Notes under the pieces: model-generated
What the model was told of the DNA's origin: nothing
What the model saw: the letters and a program-made list of their open reading frames with translations, nothing else
Database searches by the model: none
Shown: positions 17,109 through 25,568 of the stretch, in pieces
Numbering within the stretch: position 1 is the stretch's first letter
Layout: the number at the start of each line of letters is the position of its first letter
Source of the DNA: Halorussus aquaticus
GTDB lineage: Archaea > Halobacteriota > Halobacteria > Halobacteriales > Haladaptataceae
Assembly: GCF_024218795.1 (NCBI RefSeq)
Contig: NZ_CP100400.1
Span: 1,736,001-1,800,000, forward strand
Reading direction: 5' to 3'
Length of the DNA stretch: 64,000 bases
Position numbers and translations under genes: made by a program

Positions 17109-18077
17109 TTACTCGCCGTTCAGAATCTGGGTGTGCGCGCCGATGAGCGCGCCCGCGAGGTCCATGTTCTCGACGTGGGTCTTCTCGTCGATGATGGAGT
17201 TGCGGATGTCGCAGTCCCGAATGGTCGCCGACGGGAAGACGATGGAGTTGTTGACGCTGGAGTTGACCAGTTCCGCGCCCGGCATGATGTGGACGTTCTC
17301 GCCGAGCGTGGTGTTCTCGACCGTGGCGGAGTCGGCGACTCGGTTCTCGCCGTCGAGTTTCCACCCGACGGCTTCGAGGTAGCTCTCGGGCGTGCCGATG
17401 TCGAACCACGCCTCGTCGAAGGTGTAGGCGTACACCGAGTCCCGGGACTGCAACCACTGCACGAACCACCCGGGTTCGTCGGGGTTGTTGTCGTTGTCGA
17501 GATACTCGTCGAGTAGCGGGATGGTCTCGGCGGTGAAGGCGTAGCACGCGATGGAGACCAGCGTACTCTTCGGGTCGTCGGGTTTCTCTTGGAAGTCCAC
17601 CACCTCGTCGCCGTCGAGTTCGACGAGACCGTAGGACTTCGCACGCTCGCGGGACCCGACGTCGTAGGCCGCCAGCGTCGGCGACTCCTTCGCCTCGAAG
17701 AAGTCCACGAAGTCGCTGATGCCGAAACTGATGAGGTTGTCACCGGCGATGACGAGGGTGTCCTCCGTGATGTTCTCGCGGTCGAACAGTTGGGCCAGCG
17801 CGCCCACGACGCCGAACTTCTCGTCTTCTTCGGTGGTGTCCTCGACCGTGAGTCGGGGTTTGTCGAACTCGCTCTCGGCGAGGTGGTCCCGGAAGTCCTC
17901 CGCGAACCGCTCGTTGGTCGAGACGTACACGTCGTCGATGCGTTCGTCGGCCTCTAACTCGGCGAAAATCTGGTCGATGACGGTCGAGTCGCCGACCGGA
18001 AGGAACATCTTCGGTCGGTGCTTCGTGATCGGCCAGAGTCGGGTCGCGTACCCACCCGCAAGAACGACGGCTTTCAT
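17109..18077 (-). CDS. Sugar-1-phosphate nucleotidyltransferase with hexapeptide C-terminus
   Basis: A 322-residue enzyme. The N-terminal Rossmann-like domain begins MKAVVLAGGYATRLWPITKH with the GGxxTRLxPxTxxxPK nucleotide loop, and later motifs include TLVIAGDNLISFGISDFVDF and VVDFQEKPDDP. The C-terminal ~80 residues form a left-handed beta-helix (ADSATVENTTLGENVHIMPG). It should make a UDP- or dTDP-sugar from sugar-1-phosphate and NTP, for S-layer glycosylation or exopolysaccharide. AglF is a plausible relative, but the sugar cannot be told. The start at 18077 gives the canonical N-terminus. Confidence 0.9.
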   Translation of the reverse strand: MKAVVLAGGYATRLWPITKHRPKMFLPVGDSTVIDQIFAELEADERIDDVYVSTNERFAEDFRDHLAESEFDKPRLTVEDTTEEDEKFGVVGALAQLFDRENITEDTLVIAGDNLISFGISDFVDFFEAKESPTLAAYDVGSRERAKSYGLVELDGDEVVDFQEKPDDPKSTLVSIACYAFTAETIPLLDEYLDNDNNPDEPGWFVQWLQSRDSVYAYTFDEAWFDIGTPESYLEAVGWKLDGENRVADSATVENTTLGENVHIMPGAELVNSSVNNSIVFPSATIRDCDIRNSIIDEKTHVENMDLAGALIGAHTQILNGE

Positions 18078-18175
18078 ACGACGACGGTCTATCCGACAGG
18101 ATAAGTCCCTTTTCATTTCTCGGGTCGGACACGAGGCGATGGACCGCCGGGTCACCACCGCCGCGAACCGGCACG

Positions 18176-18571
18176 CTACCGCCGTTCGCGACCGGACTCG
18201 TACGTCCGGGCGAACTCGACCCACTCCCCGACGGCCGTACCCGCGCGGTACCGGACCGTCTCGCTTCGGGCATCGTACTCGACGAGGTTCGCGTCGTCGA
18301 GTTTCGGCAGGTGGTGGTGGTGGAGGTCCACCTCGACTCGTCCGTGGTCGTCCGTCGAGTCTCCGTCCGAGTCGGCGACGTGTTCGACGAGTTCCGAGAA
18401 GGCCGCAACGCCGTCGTCGGTCCCGTCGAGGTATTCGAGCACGCGACGGCGGTGCCTATCCGCGAGTACTTCGAAAAGTCCGTCGATGTCGATACTCCGT
18501 CCGCTGGAAACGGACGGGGGTGCGTCTGTCGCCGTCCCCTCTCCTCCCGTCGGTGCGTGTTCGTTACTCAT
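18176..18571 (-). CDS. DUF7344-type winged-helix regulator
   Basis: A 131-residue protein with a Ser/Thr/Gly-rich N-terminus and then a predicted winged helix: LFEVLADRHRRRVLEYLDG, FSELVEHVADSDG, LHHHHLPKLDDANLVEYDAR. This ADRHRRRVL...HLPKLD pattern is the haloarchaeal DUF7344 (ArsR-like) signature. A second family member lies at 43931-44308. Probably a transcription regulator; targets unknown. It is not obviously in an operon. Confidence 0.82.
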   Translation of the reverse strand: MSNEHAPTGGEGTATDAPPSVSSGRSIDIDGLFEVLADRHRRRVLEYLDGTDDGVAAFSELVEHVADSDGDSTDDHGRVEVDLHHHHLPKLDDANLVEYDARSETVRYRAGTAVGEWVEFARTYESGRERR

Positions 18572-18807
18572 GTTGCGGCGCGCCGAGGGATACTCTCTCC
18601 CCGACCACTAAGAACAGTGGACCTAAACAGCTAGGGTCACCGTCGTCACAGTCGAAAAACGCCCGGAGAAGCTCTCGATAGGCCTTCTAGCTGTGCGGTG
18701 AACCGTCAGAGCCGTTCGCTCGCCGATTCGGCGATACTGGGTCGCCTCGGTCACACAAAATTGCGGTCGCGGGAAAGGGTTATGTCCGACCAGCGGCGAG
18801 CAGGAAT

Positions 18808-19098
18808 ATGCGCGAGGCCGACGCAACCACCCGCGAGCGAATCACCGACCACCTCCGCGAGACGACCGCCTCGCCGAGCGCGCTGGCGACCGAGTTCGAC
18901 GTGACGGCGTCCGCCGCCATCGACCACGTCCGACACATCGCCCAGTCGCTGTCCGCGAGCGACGACCAACTGCTGGTCGCCCCACCGGAGTGCGGCGATT
19001 GCGGGTTCAGCGAGTTCGACGACCCGGCGAATCGTCCCTCCCGGTGTCCCGAGTGCAAGAGCGAATCGGTGGACGAACCGGTGTTCCGAATCGAGTAG
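18808..19098 (+). CDS. HTH plus zinc-ribbon small regulator
   Basis: A 96-residue protein. The N-terminal half is a predicted helix-turn-helix (ITDHLRETTASPSALATEFD). The C-terminal half is a rubredoxin-like zinc ribbon with CGDCGFSEFDD and CPECKSESV. This two-domain design is a known small haloarchaeal/archaeal transcription-regulator type. The start at 18808 is the first ATG of the frame and needs no extension. Confidence 0.82.
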   Translation: MREADATTRERITDHLRETTASPSALATEFDVTASAAIDHVRHIAQSLSASDDQLLVAPPECGDCGFSEFDDPANRPSRCPECKSESVDEPVFRIE

Positions 19099-19328
19099 AG
19101 CGCAGGTCGCAGTGCCGTCCGCTGTCGGAGTCCGCTGTCGCGTTGCAGTCCTCTATTTCGGTCGATAGTCCCTCGCTGCGGTTCTCGGTGACGTGCTCGC
19201 ACAACCGCCCTCGTCGAGTCGCCTATCGGGCGATTCACAGTACGGCCGTCTAGGTGCCCATCGACGCGGGTCTCGTCGGAAACTGCTATCGAAAGGGAAA
19301 TCTGCAGTCCTCGTCCTAAACGGGAGTA
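19099..19328. other. Intergenic region without recognisable features
   Basis: 230 bp between the HTH/zinc-ribbon gene and the Rieske gene. I see no credible reading frame, hairpin or tRNA. A GAAAGGGAAATCTGC stretch near 19294-19308 may contain the Rieske promoter, but no clear TATA box is visible. Confidence 0.4.
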
Positions 19329-19748
19329 ATGGAGACAGGACAACGTGTTACCTCGGTCGATAACGTCCCGGCAGACACGACGTTTCTGTTCACGGTACGG
19401 GACGCGGAGTCGGGTGAGGACGACGAAGCGGTTCTGACCCGATTGGACGAGGAGGTCACCGGGTGGATAAATCGGTGTATGCACTTCCAGCACATCCGCC
19501 TCGACAAGGGGTCGGGTGCGCCGAAACGGAACGGCGAACTGGTGTGTGCGAACCACGGCGCGCTCTTCGAGGGCGACACCGGTCGCTGTACCCACGGGCC
19601 GTGCGAAGGGGCGTATCTGAACCCGGTCGAAATCGAGGTCGCGGACGGTGTCGTGTATCTCACGGACGACGACTACGAGTTCGTTCGCGAGGGCGGAATC
19701 GAGACGGACCCGACCGACCTGTCCTCGAAGTCGAACATCGAGTTCTGA
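19329..19748 (+). CDS. Rieske-type [2Fe-2S] protein
   Basis: A 139-residue protein carrying both halves of the Rieske cluster motif: C-x-H in INRCMHFQHIR (about residue 50) and C-x2-H in LVCANHGALFEGDTGRC (about residue 75). It is a stand-alone soluble Rieske ferredoxin-like protein with no signal peptide. It may serve as an electron carrier for an oxygenase or reductase, but no partner is adjacent. Confidence 0.88.
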   Translation: METGQRVTSVDNVPADTTFLFTVRDAESGEDDEAVLTRLDEEVTGWINRCMHFQHIRLDKGSGAPKRNGELVCANHGALFEGDTGRCTHGPCEGAYLNPVEIEVADGVVYLTDDDYEFVREGGIETDPTDLSSKSNIEF

Positions 19749-19796
19749 ATCGCTCGGCCCGTCTCTGCTCACCGATGATGCGGTCGCTTTCGCTCG

Positions 19797-20000
19797 TCAG
19801 TCGGCGATGTCGGCGCACCGTCCACAGAGGTCGAACCCGTGCTGCTTCGCCGATTCCTGCGACAACACCTCCACGATGTCTGCGGCGAACTCGCTCTTCT
19901 CGCTGACCGTCGCGCATAAACTCGCGGTCTCCGCGTCGTTCAAAACGTGATAGCTTCCCGAATTCTTCTCCTTACTCTCGTGTGCGATGACGACTTTCAT
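19797..20000 (-). CDS. Small conserved protein with Cys motif
   Basis: A 67-residue protein (MKVVIAHESKEKNSGSYHVL) with a lone Cys near the middle (SLCATVSEK) and LCGRCAD at the C-terminus. This resembles a group of very short haloarchaeal proteins with a YHVL...LC...C..C pattern that probably bind zinc. The composition is less acidic and less G+C-rich than its neighbours. No function known. Confidence 0.65.
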   Translation of the reverse strand: MKVVIAHESKEKNSGSYHVLNDAETASLCATVSEKSEFAADIVEVLSQESAKQHGFDLCGRCADIAD

Positions 20001-20227
20001 TCCCTGTTACCTCGTCGCGAGTTCGACGTACTCAGTTCTCCGCCGTCCGGCATCAATTCCGCGCTCTCTCCGTTTTGAGTAACTGGGTGAACTGCTCCAT
20101 CTCTCGCAACCGATTCACGCCCTCGAAACTGCCACATCCGTCTGGCCCGGCGTAACCGAACCCAGACGTCCGCTATCGGTCGAGATGAGAAGCTACTAAC
20201 ACGACTCGCCGCTACTCTCCGGAACGA

Positions 20228-21616
20228 ATGAGTGAACCGACCGAGATGGCGGTACACGACGACCGCCTCGCCGACCAGATGGAACGCGGCGACTACGTCC
20301 TCGCGGTCGTGACCGCTACCAAACCCGACTTCTACAAGCAGGCCCCGCTGGTTCCTGCCGCCGACGAGCGCGACCTGCCCTGCTTCGTCCTGCACACGGG
20401 CCAGCACTACGACGACTTGCTGGGCCACGGTCTCGCCGAGTACGGCATCGAGGACCGCGTCGCCGTGGACCTCGGGATTCGGGGCGACCTCTCGGAGAAG
20501 ACCGCACAGGTGATGACCCGGATAAAGCGATTCGCCGAGGTGCTGGACGACCGGTACCCGGAGACGACCGTCCTCCCCGTCGTCCACGGCGACACGCTGG
20601 CGGCGGGCGTCGTCCCGCAGGCGTGGATGTTCGCCACGAACCAACTGGTCGCTCACAACGAGGCGGGACTCCGCGGGATGGCCCCCGTCTCGTTCGACCC
20701 GAGCGACGACCCCGAGACCGTCGTCGCTCGGCAGTGGGACGGCGAGTGGGAGCGCAACCGGGCCGAACCGTTCCCCGAGCAGTACGACACGTTCGTCGGG
20801 TCGGCGGCGTCGCTGTACCACTTCGCCCCGACCGAATTGAATCGCCAGCACCTCCGCGACGAAGGCTACCCGGAGGCGGTCGGCGGAAGCGAGCGAATCC
20901 CGGTCGTCGGCAACTCCGTGGTAGACGCCATCGAGATGAAGAAGGACGCGGACCTCGACGAGAGCGTCTTCGACGTGTATCCCGCGCTGGAGGAGCGCGA
21001 CGACTGGATTCGGGTGGACGTCCACCGGCGCGCGAACCTCCTCCCCGAGCGGTTCGAGAGCATCGTGGCCGCCGTCGTCGGCCTCGTGGAGGACGGCCAC
21101 AACGTCAACTTCGTGGAACTGAACGCGACCGAAGTCGCCCTCCGGGAGTACGGTCTCCGCGAGAAACTCGTCCGACTGGCCGAGGAGAACGACAACTTCC
21201 TGTTCACCGGCCTCTGGAAGAAGCACGCCCACGTCTACGAGTTCCTCGAATCCGGCCAGTGCTTCGCCGAACTGACCGACTCCGGGAGCATGCAGGAGGA
21301 ACTGAACCACATCGACGAGGCGCTCTGTCTCACCGCCCGGTTCAACACCGACAGGCCCGAGACCGTGTTCGACGCCAACACGAACCTGCTCGTCCCGCCC
21401 GTGTCGGGCGAGTTCGTACGCGAGACGGTCGAGTACGTCTACGAGGACGACCGGACCCGCAAGCGGATGACCGAGGGTCCGGACCTCTACGGGAGCGACG
21501 TGGGCGAGCGCATCGTGGACTTCCTCGCCGAGCGTCGCGACGAGAATCCCTTCGAGTGGGCGCACGAGCGACAGGGGTACGCCGCCGACGCCGACCGCGA
21601 GTTCGACTACCTGTAA
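20228..21616 (+). CDS. UDP-N-acetylglucosamine 2-epimerase family protein
   Basis: A 462-residue protein of the WecB/NeuC class with a GT-B fold. Visible motifs include LHTGQHYDDLLG (about residue 58), VHGDTLAAGVVPQAWMF (about 120), HNEAGLRGM (about 145), RVDVHRRANLLPERF (about 260) and ELTDSGSMQEE (about 350), the UDP-binding DSGxxQEE region. It interconverts UDP-GlcNAc and UDP-ManNAc, or a related sugar, for cell-surface glycans. It is about 80 residues longer than bacterial WecB. No other glycan gene is adjacent; the nucleotidyltransferase at 17.1 kb is the nearest. Confidence 0.88.
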   Translation: MSEPTEMAVHDDRLADQMERGDYVLAVVTATKPDFYKQAPLVPAADERDLPCFVLHTGQHYDDLLGHGLAEYGIEDRVAVDLGIRGDLSEKTAQVMTRIKRFAEVLDDRYPETTVLPVVHGDTLAAGVVPQAWMFATNQLVAHNEAGLRGMAPVSFDPSDDPETVVARQWDGEWERNRAEPFPEQYDTFVGSAASLYHFAPTELNRQHLRDEGYPEAVGGSERIPVVGNSVVDAIEMKKDADLDESVFDVYPALEERDDWIRVDVHRRANLLPERFESIVAAVVGLVEDGHNVNFVELNATEVALREYGLREKLVRLAEENDNFLFTGLWKKHAHVYEFLESGQCFAELTDSGSMQEELNHIDEALCLTARFNTDRPETVFDANTNLLVPPVSGEFVRETVEYVYEDDRTRKRMTEGPDLYGSDVGERIVDFLAERRDENPFEWAHERQGYAADADREFDYL

Positions 21617-21643
21617 CGTCGCTCACTCTACCTCTGACCGCGC

Positions 21644-22564
21644 CTACTCGTAGTGGTCGCGCTCGACGCGAGCGTCGAAGGCCTCGGCGAGTCGGTCGGT
21701 AACCGGCCCTGCGCCGAGTTCGGCGGTCTCGCCGTCCGGCCCTTCGACCGCCGCGAGCGGCCGAACCTCCCACGTCGAGTTGGTCAGGAACGCCTCGTCC
21801 GCGTCGCGGAGGTCGGCGGGACCGTAGGTGCCCTCCTCGACGGGAATCCCCTTCTGTTCGGCGAGTTCGAGGACGACCCGGCGCGTGATGCCCGGCAGAA
21901 TCGGTCCGTCGAGACTCGGCGTGCGCAGGACGCCGTCGCTGACGAGGAACAGGTTGCTCGTCGCGCCCTCGGCGAGGTTCTCGTCCGAATCGAGGACGAT
22001 GGCCTCGTCCGGAACGTCTCCGTTCGCGTCCTCGGCCTCGCTGTCGCCACCCTGTCCGAGTTCGAGGCGCGCTAGAATCCCGTTCAGGTAGTTGTGCGTC
22101 TTCGCGTGCGCCGGGAGCGCGGCGTCGGGAATCCGTCGGGTCTCGACCACCGCGGCGGTGGCCGGGCCGTCCCAGACTGGTTCGCTGCCGCGGTCGGCGC
22201 GGCCGCCGCGCGGCAGGTCCGCGACGTAGACGACCACGGTCGGGTCCTCGACCGGTCCGGGCGCGAGTTTACCGGGTTGGACGCCCCGCGAAATCGAGAG
22301 TTTGACGTAGGCGTCGTCGAGGTCGTTCGCCGCGAGCGTCTCGCGGATTCGGCCCCGGAGGTCGTCGTCCGAGAGACCGTGGTCGAGCGACAGGGCGCAG
22401 CAGGTCCGGCGGAGGCGCTCGGCGTGGGCGTCCCACTCGAACACCCGACCGCCGTACGCTCGGAGGGTCTCGAAGGCGGCGTCGCCGTACATGAACCCGC
22501 GGTCGCGGACGCTGACGGTGGCGTCCTCGGCGGCCACGAGTTCGCTATCGACGTGGTACTGCAT
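21644..22564 (-). CDS. Class IV (PLP) aminotransferase, PabC/IlvE-like
   Basis: A 306-residue fold-type IV PLP enzyme. Motifs: DRGFMYGDAAFETLRAYGG at residues 22-40, AKTHNYLNGILARLELG with the catalytic Lys near 152, LDSDENLAEGATSNLFLVSD near 195 (EGATSN phosphate loop), and LPGITRRVVLELAEQKG. It is either 4-amino-4-deoxychorismate lyase or a branched-chain/D-amino-acid aminotransferase. Haloarchaeal pabC usually follows pabA-pabB, which are absent here, so specificity stays open. The start at 22564 gives the usual MQYHVD opening. Confidence 0.85.
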   Translation of the reverse strand: MQYHVDSELVAAEDATVSVRDRGFMYGDAAFETLRAYGGRVFEWDAHAERLRRTCCALSLDHGLSDDDLRGRIRETLAANDLDDAYVKLSISRGVQPGKLAPGPVEDPTVVVYVADLPRGGRADRGSEPVWDGPATAAVVETRRIPDAALPAHAKTHNYLNGILARLELGQGGDSEAEDANGDVPDEAIVLDSDENLAEGATSNLFLVSDGVLRTPSLDGPILPGITRRVVLELAEQKGIPVEEGTYGPADLRDADEAFLTNSTWEVRPLAAVEGPDGETAELGAGPVTDRLAEAFDARVERDHYE

Positions 22565-22816
22565 GGGTCGGGGTTCGGACCCGAGTGACTTGTGTTGTCA
22601 GGTCTCGATTACGGTGCCCGAGGTTCTACGGGTCTCCCTCGTCAACCTGCCGAAGGAGTACACCGCTTGGACTCTTCGAAACTGTGGACCGGAGAGAACT
22701 GCAGAACAGACACGCGCGGCGTCGCGGCCGAACGGAGGACGCCGGGTCTCTCTGTCGGCACACGACTGGTCGGGAGATAACGAGGCGGTTCGGAGTCGAC
22801 TCGAAGCGTCGTCCGA
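22565..22816. other. Intergenic region without clear features
   Basis: 252 bp between the aminotransferase and the helix-hairpin-helix protein. A plus-strand frame (VLRVSLVNLPKEYTAWTLR and on, within 22491-22955) contains a less biased peptide near 22622-22690. It lacks a convincing start and overlaps genes on the other strand. I do not call it. Confidence 0.4.
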
Positions 22817-23554
22817 TTACCGCGCTTTGGCTCGGTCGATCCACGACGAGATGCGCTTGTCCGAGAGACCGGTCTCCTCGGCGAGCTGTTCGGCGTCGGC
22901 GTTCGCCAGTTCCGTCACGTCCGCGACGCCCGCGTCGCGGAGTCGCTCGGCGTAGGCCGGGCCGATGCCCTTCACGTCTTCGAGGGGTTCGCCCTCGCCG
23001 ACCGGTTCGTCGGCGGCCGCGTCGGGTTCCTCGTCGGCCGTCTCCTCGGGCGTCGGTTCGGGTTCGTCGCGCGCCGTCTGGTCGGGTTCGGCGGCGTCCG
23101 TCGAGGGTTGGGTCGCCTCCGCGGGTTCGGCCGCCTCGTCGGTCTCGGGTGCGGTGGTCACGTCCTCGGTGGAGACGCCGGTCTCGGCGTCTTCCTCGGG
23201 TTCGTCGGTCGATTCGGTCTCGTCAGTCGTCTCCGTCGGCTCGGGTTCCTCGGTCGTCTCGGGTTCGGCGGTCTCCGGTTCGCTCGCTTCGGCTTCCTCG
23301 ATTCCGGCGACGTCGCCGGTCGCCGCTTCGCCGGTCTCGTCGGTGGTCCCGTCGTCGCCGGTACGGCCGCGCTCGGGTTCGCTGGACTCCTCCGCGCCGG
23401 TATCGACGCCCTTCACGGCGCTCTCGACTTCCGAATCCGGTTCGGCCGACTCGTCGGGTTCTCGCTCGATGGTGACCCCGGATTCGGTCCGACGCACCTG
23501 CGAGCGGTCCTCATCGAGTCCGAGCAACGACTTCAGCTTCGTGAGCAGTCCCAT
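22817..23554 (-). CDS. Acidic low-complexity protein with C-terminal helix-hairpin-helix domain
   Basis: A 245-residue protein in three parts: a short basic N-terminus (MGLLTKLKSLLGLDEDRS), about 165 residues of Glu/Asp/Thr/Pro/Ala low complexity (roughly 20-185), and a C-terminal helix-hairpin-helix unit (PLEDVKGIGPAYAERLRDAG, then ELANADAEQLAEETGL). The HhH domain is of the DUF4332/pol-beta-like type that binds DNA backbone. The disordered acidic middle suggests a flexible tether. The start at 23554 places MGLLTKLKSLLGL first, a common haloarchaeal opening. Confidence 0.82.
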   Translation of the reverse strand: MGLLTKLKSLLGLDEDRSQVRRTESGVTIEREPDESAEPDSEVESAVKGVDTGAEESSEPERGRTGDDGTTDETGEAATGDVAGIEEAEASEPETAEPETTEEPEPTETTDETESTDEPEEDAETGVSTEDVTTAPETDEAAEPAEATQPSTDAAEPDQTARDEPEPTPEETADEEPDAAADEPVGEGEPLEDVKGIGPAYAERLRDAGVADVTELANADAEQLAEETGLSDKRISSWIDRAKAR

Positions 23555-23581
23555 TTGCGCGACAGTAGAGGGCCGTGGCAC

Positions 23582-24418
23582 TTAAAGCCGTGCCCGAAGT
23601 GCCTCGTTCATCCGGTCCACGGGTGCATCTTCACCTGTCCACAGTTCGAAGGCTTCGACTCCCTGATACAGTAGCATCCACGCGCCGTCGATGGTCGTCG
23701 CGCCGCGCTCGCGGGCGTCTCGCAGCAGGCGCGTGTCGAGCGGTCGGTACACCGCGTCGAGTACCGCGAGGTCGGCGTGGAGCGCGTCCGCCGGGACCGG
23801 CGAGCGGTCCTCCTCCATCCCGACGCTGGTGGCGTTGACCACAACGTCGGCGTCCCGAACGCGTGCGTCGAGCGAGTCGAGACCGCCAGCGGTCGTCTCC
23901 GCGGAGCGGTCGGGCGTCTCGCGCTCCACGTCCGCGACGAGTCGCTCCGCGCGCTCGACCGTCCGATTGGCGACGTGGACTCTCGCACCTGCGTCCGCGA
24001 GTGCGAAGGCCGTCGCGCGCGCGGCACCGCCAGCGCCGACGACCACGGCGTCTCGGTCGGCGAGCGTCACGTCGTGGTGGGCGAACGACCGGCGCACGCC
24101 CGCAGCGTCGGTGTTGTGTCCCGTGGGAGGGCGCTCGGCGTCGGCGTCCGAGAAGTCGATGGTGTTGACCGCGCCGATGCGGGCCGCGAGGTCGTTGGGT
24201 TCGACGTGGGTCAGTGCGTCCTGTTTGAACGGAATCGTGACGTTTAGGCCCGCCACGCCCAGCGCCCGCGCACCCTCGATTGCGTCGCCCAGTTCGTCGG
24301 TGTCGGGTTCGAAAGTGACGTAGCGCGCGTCCGTCCCGAGGGCGTCGTAGGCCGCCTCGTGCATCGGCGGCGACAACGAGTGACCCACCGGGTTACCGAG
24401 TAGTCCGAATACGTCCAT
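23582..24418 (-). CDS. aroE: Shikimate dehydrogenase
   Basis: A 278-residue enzyme that reduces 3-dehydroshikimate to shikimate with NADPH in aromatic amino-acid synthesis. The substrate-binding N-terminus [20 protein letters not shown] is canonical, followed by [13 protein letters not shown] (catalytic Lys), [19 protein letters not shown] (catalytic Asp) and the NADP-binding [18 protein letters not shown]. The C-terminal [15 protein letters not shown] is also typical. It lies 27 bp downstream of the HhH gene start on the same strand. Confidence 0.95.
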   Translation of the reverse strand: MDVFGLLGNPVGHSLSPPMHEAAYDALGTDARYVTFEPDTDELGDAIEGARALGVAGLNVTIPFKQDALTHVEPNDLAARIGAVNTIDFSDADAERPPTGHNTDAAGVRRSFAHHDVTLADRDAVVVGAGGAARATAFALADAGARVHVANRTVERAERLVADVERETPDRSAETTAGGLDSLDARVRDADVVVNATSVGMEEDRSPVPADALHADLAVLDAVYRPLDTRLLRDARERGATTIDGAWMLLYQGVEAFELWTGEDAPVDRMNEALRARL

Positions 24419-24542
24419 GTCGGGCGGAAGGTCTGCGACCGGGTTAACTACTGGGTTCGACCCCCTGCGGCCTGCCGATTCTCAGAATCGGTAATTATCC
24501 GAGTGTTTATGTCGGTCGTCTGGTTCGGACTGCAGTAGAGAA

Positions 24543-25520
24543 ATGATACCACTCCAAACGCTGGGCGGGATACTCGTCTCCGTCGAGGCGCTCTACCTCG
24601 TCGGCGGTATCCTGCTCCTGTATCTCGGCGCGGAACTGCTGGTCTCCAGCGCCTCGTCGCTGGCGCTCGGGTACGGCATCGCGCCCGCGACGGTCGGCGT
24701 CACCATCGTCGCATTCTCGACGACTGCGCCCGAACTGTTCGTCAGTCTCATCGGCGGTATCGGTATCTCCAGCGACATCGGCCTCGGCAACATCATCGGT
24801 TCGAACATCGCCAACATCGGTCTCGTCCTCGGGGCCTCCGCGCTCGTTCAACCGCTGTCCGTCGATTCGAAGCTGCTGTGGCGACACGGCCCGTTCATGC
24901 TCGCGGCGGCGGTGCTCCTCGTCGTCCTCGGGAGCGACGGGATGCTCGGTCCCGCCGACGGGGTGGCGATGCTCGTCCTGCTCGCGGTGTTCACCGGCTA
25001 CATGCTCTACAGTTCTCGGTCCGCGGACGGAGAGGTCGTCCCCGACGAGATGCAGGTCGAGGACGCCGACGGGTCGGCGAGCGCGCGCGAAATCGCGCTC
25101 CTCGTCGGCGCGGGGGTCTGTCTGCTCGCGGGTTCGTTCGGCCTCGTGAAGGGCGGAACCGGCGTCCTCCGGTCGTTCGGCTTCGGCGACCTCTTCATCG
25201 GCATCACCATCATCGCGTTCGGCACGTCGCTGCCCGAACTGGCGACCTCACTGGTGAGTTCGATTCGCGACGAGGCGGGGTTCAGCATCGGAAACGTCGT
25301 CGGGTCGAACATCTACAACGTCCTCGCGGTCATCGGCCTGCTCGCGGTGGTCCACCCCCTGTCGGTCGGCACCACCGTCCAGACGTTCCACTTCCCGATG
25401 ATGATCGGCTTCACGGTCGGCGCGATGGCGCTGATGGCCTACGGTCGCCACCTCTCGCGGTGGAGCGGCGTCGCGCTCGTCGGCGGTTACGTCGGGTTCG
25501 TCTACCTCTTGTTTCCCTGA
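24543..25520 (+). CDS. Calcium/sodium antiporter (CaCA superfamily, YrbG-like)
   Basis: A 325-residue integral membrane protein with about ten helices in two inverted halves. Each half has the CaCA alpha repeat: ATVGVTIVAFSTTAPELFVS with GSNIANIGLVLGA in the first, and ITIIAFGTSLPELATSLVSS with GSNIYNVLAVIG in the second. It exchanges Na+ (or H+) for Ca2+ across the cytoplasmic membrane. It is followed 48 bp later by a second exchanger-like gene in the same direction, so the two may be co-regulated. Confidence 0.93.
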   Translation: MIPLQTLGGILVSVEALYLVGGILLLYLGAELLVSSASSLALGYGIAPATVGVTIVAFSTTAPELFVSLIGGIGISSDIGLGNIIGSNIANIGLVLGASALVQPLSVDSKLLWRHGPFMLAAAVLLVVLGSDGMLGPADGVAMLVLLAVFTGYMLYSSRSADGEVVPDEMQVEDADGSASAREIALLVGAGVCLLAGSFGLVKGGTGVLRSFGFGDLFIGITIIAFGTSLPELATSLVSSIRDEAGFSIGNVVGSNIYNVLAVIGLLAVVHPLSVGTTVQTFHFPMMIGFTVGAMALMAYGRHLSRWSGVALVGGYVGFVYLLFP

Positions 25521-25568
25521 CCTCGTAACGCAAGACCTACTTTTCGGGGTGAGCTATCCTCGGACAGA

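Noticed and set aside
22491-22955. Plus-strand gene overlapping the aminotransferase and HhH genes
   Set aside because: It lacks a convincing start and overlaps two well-supported minus-strand genes at both ends.
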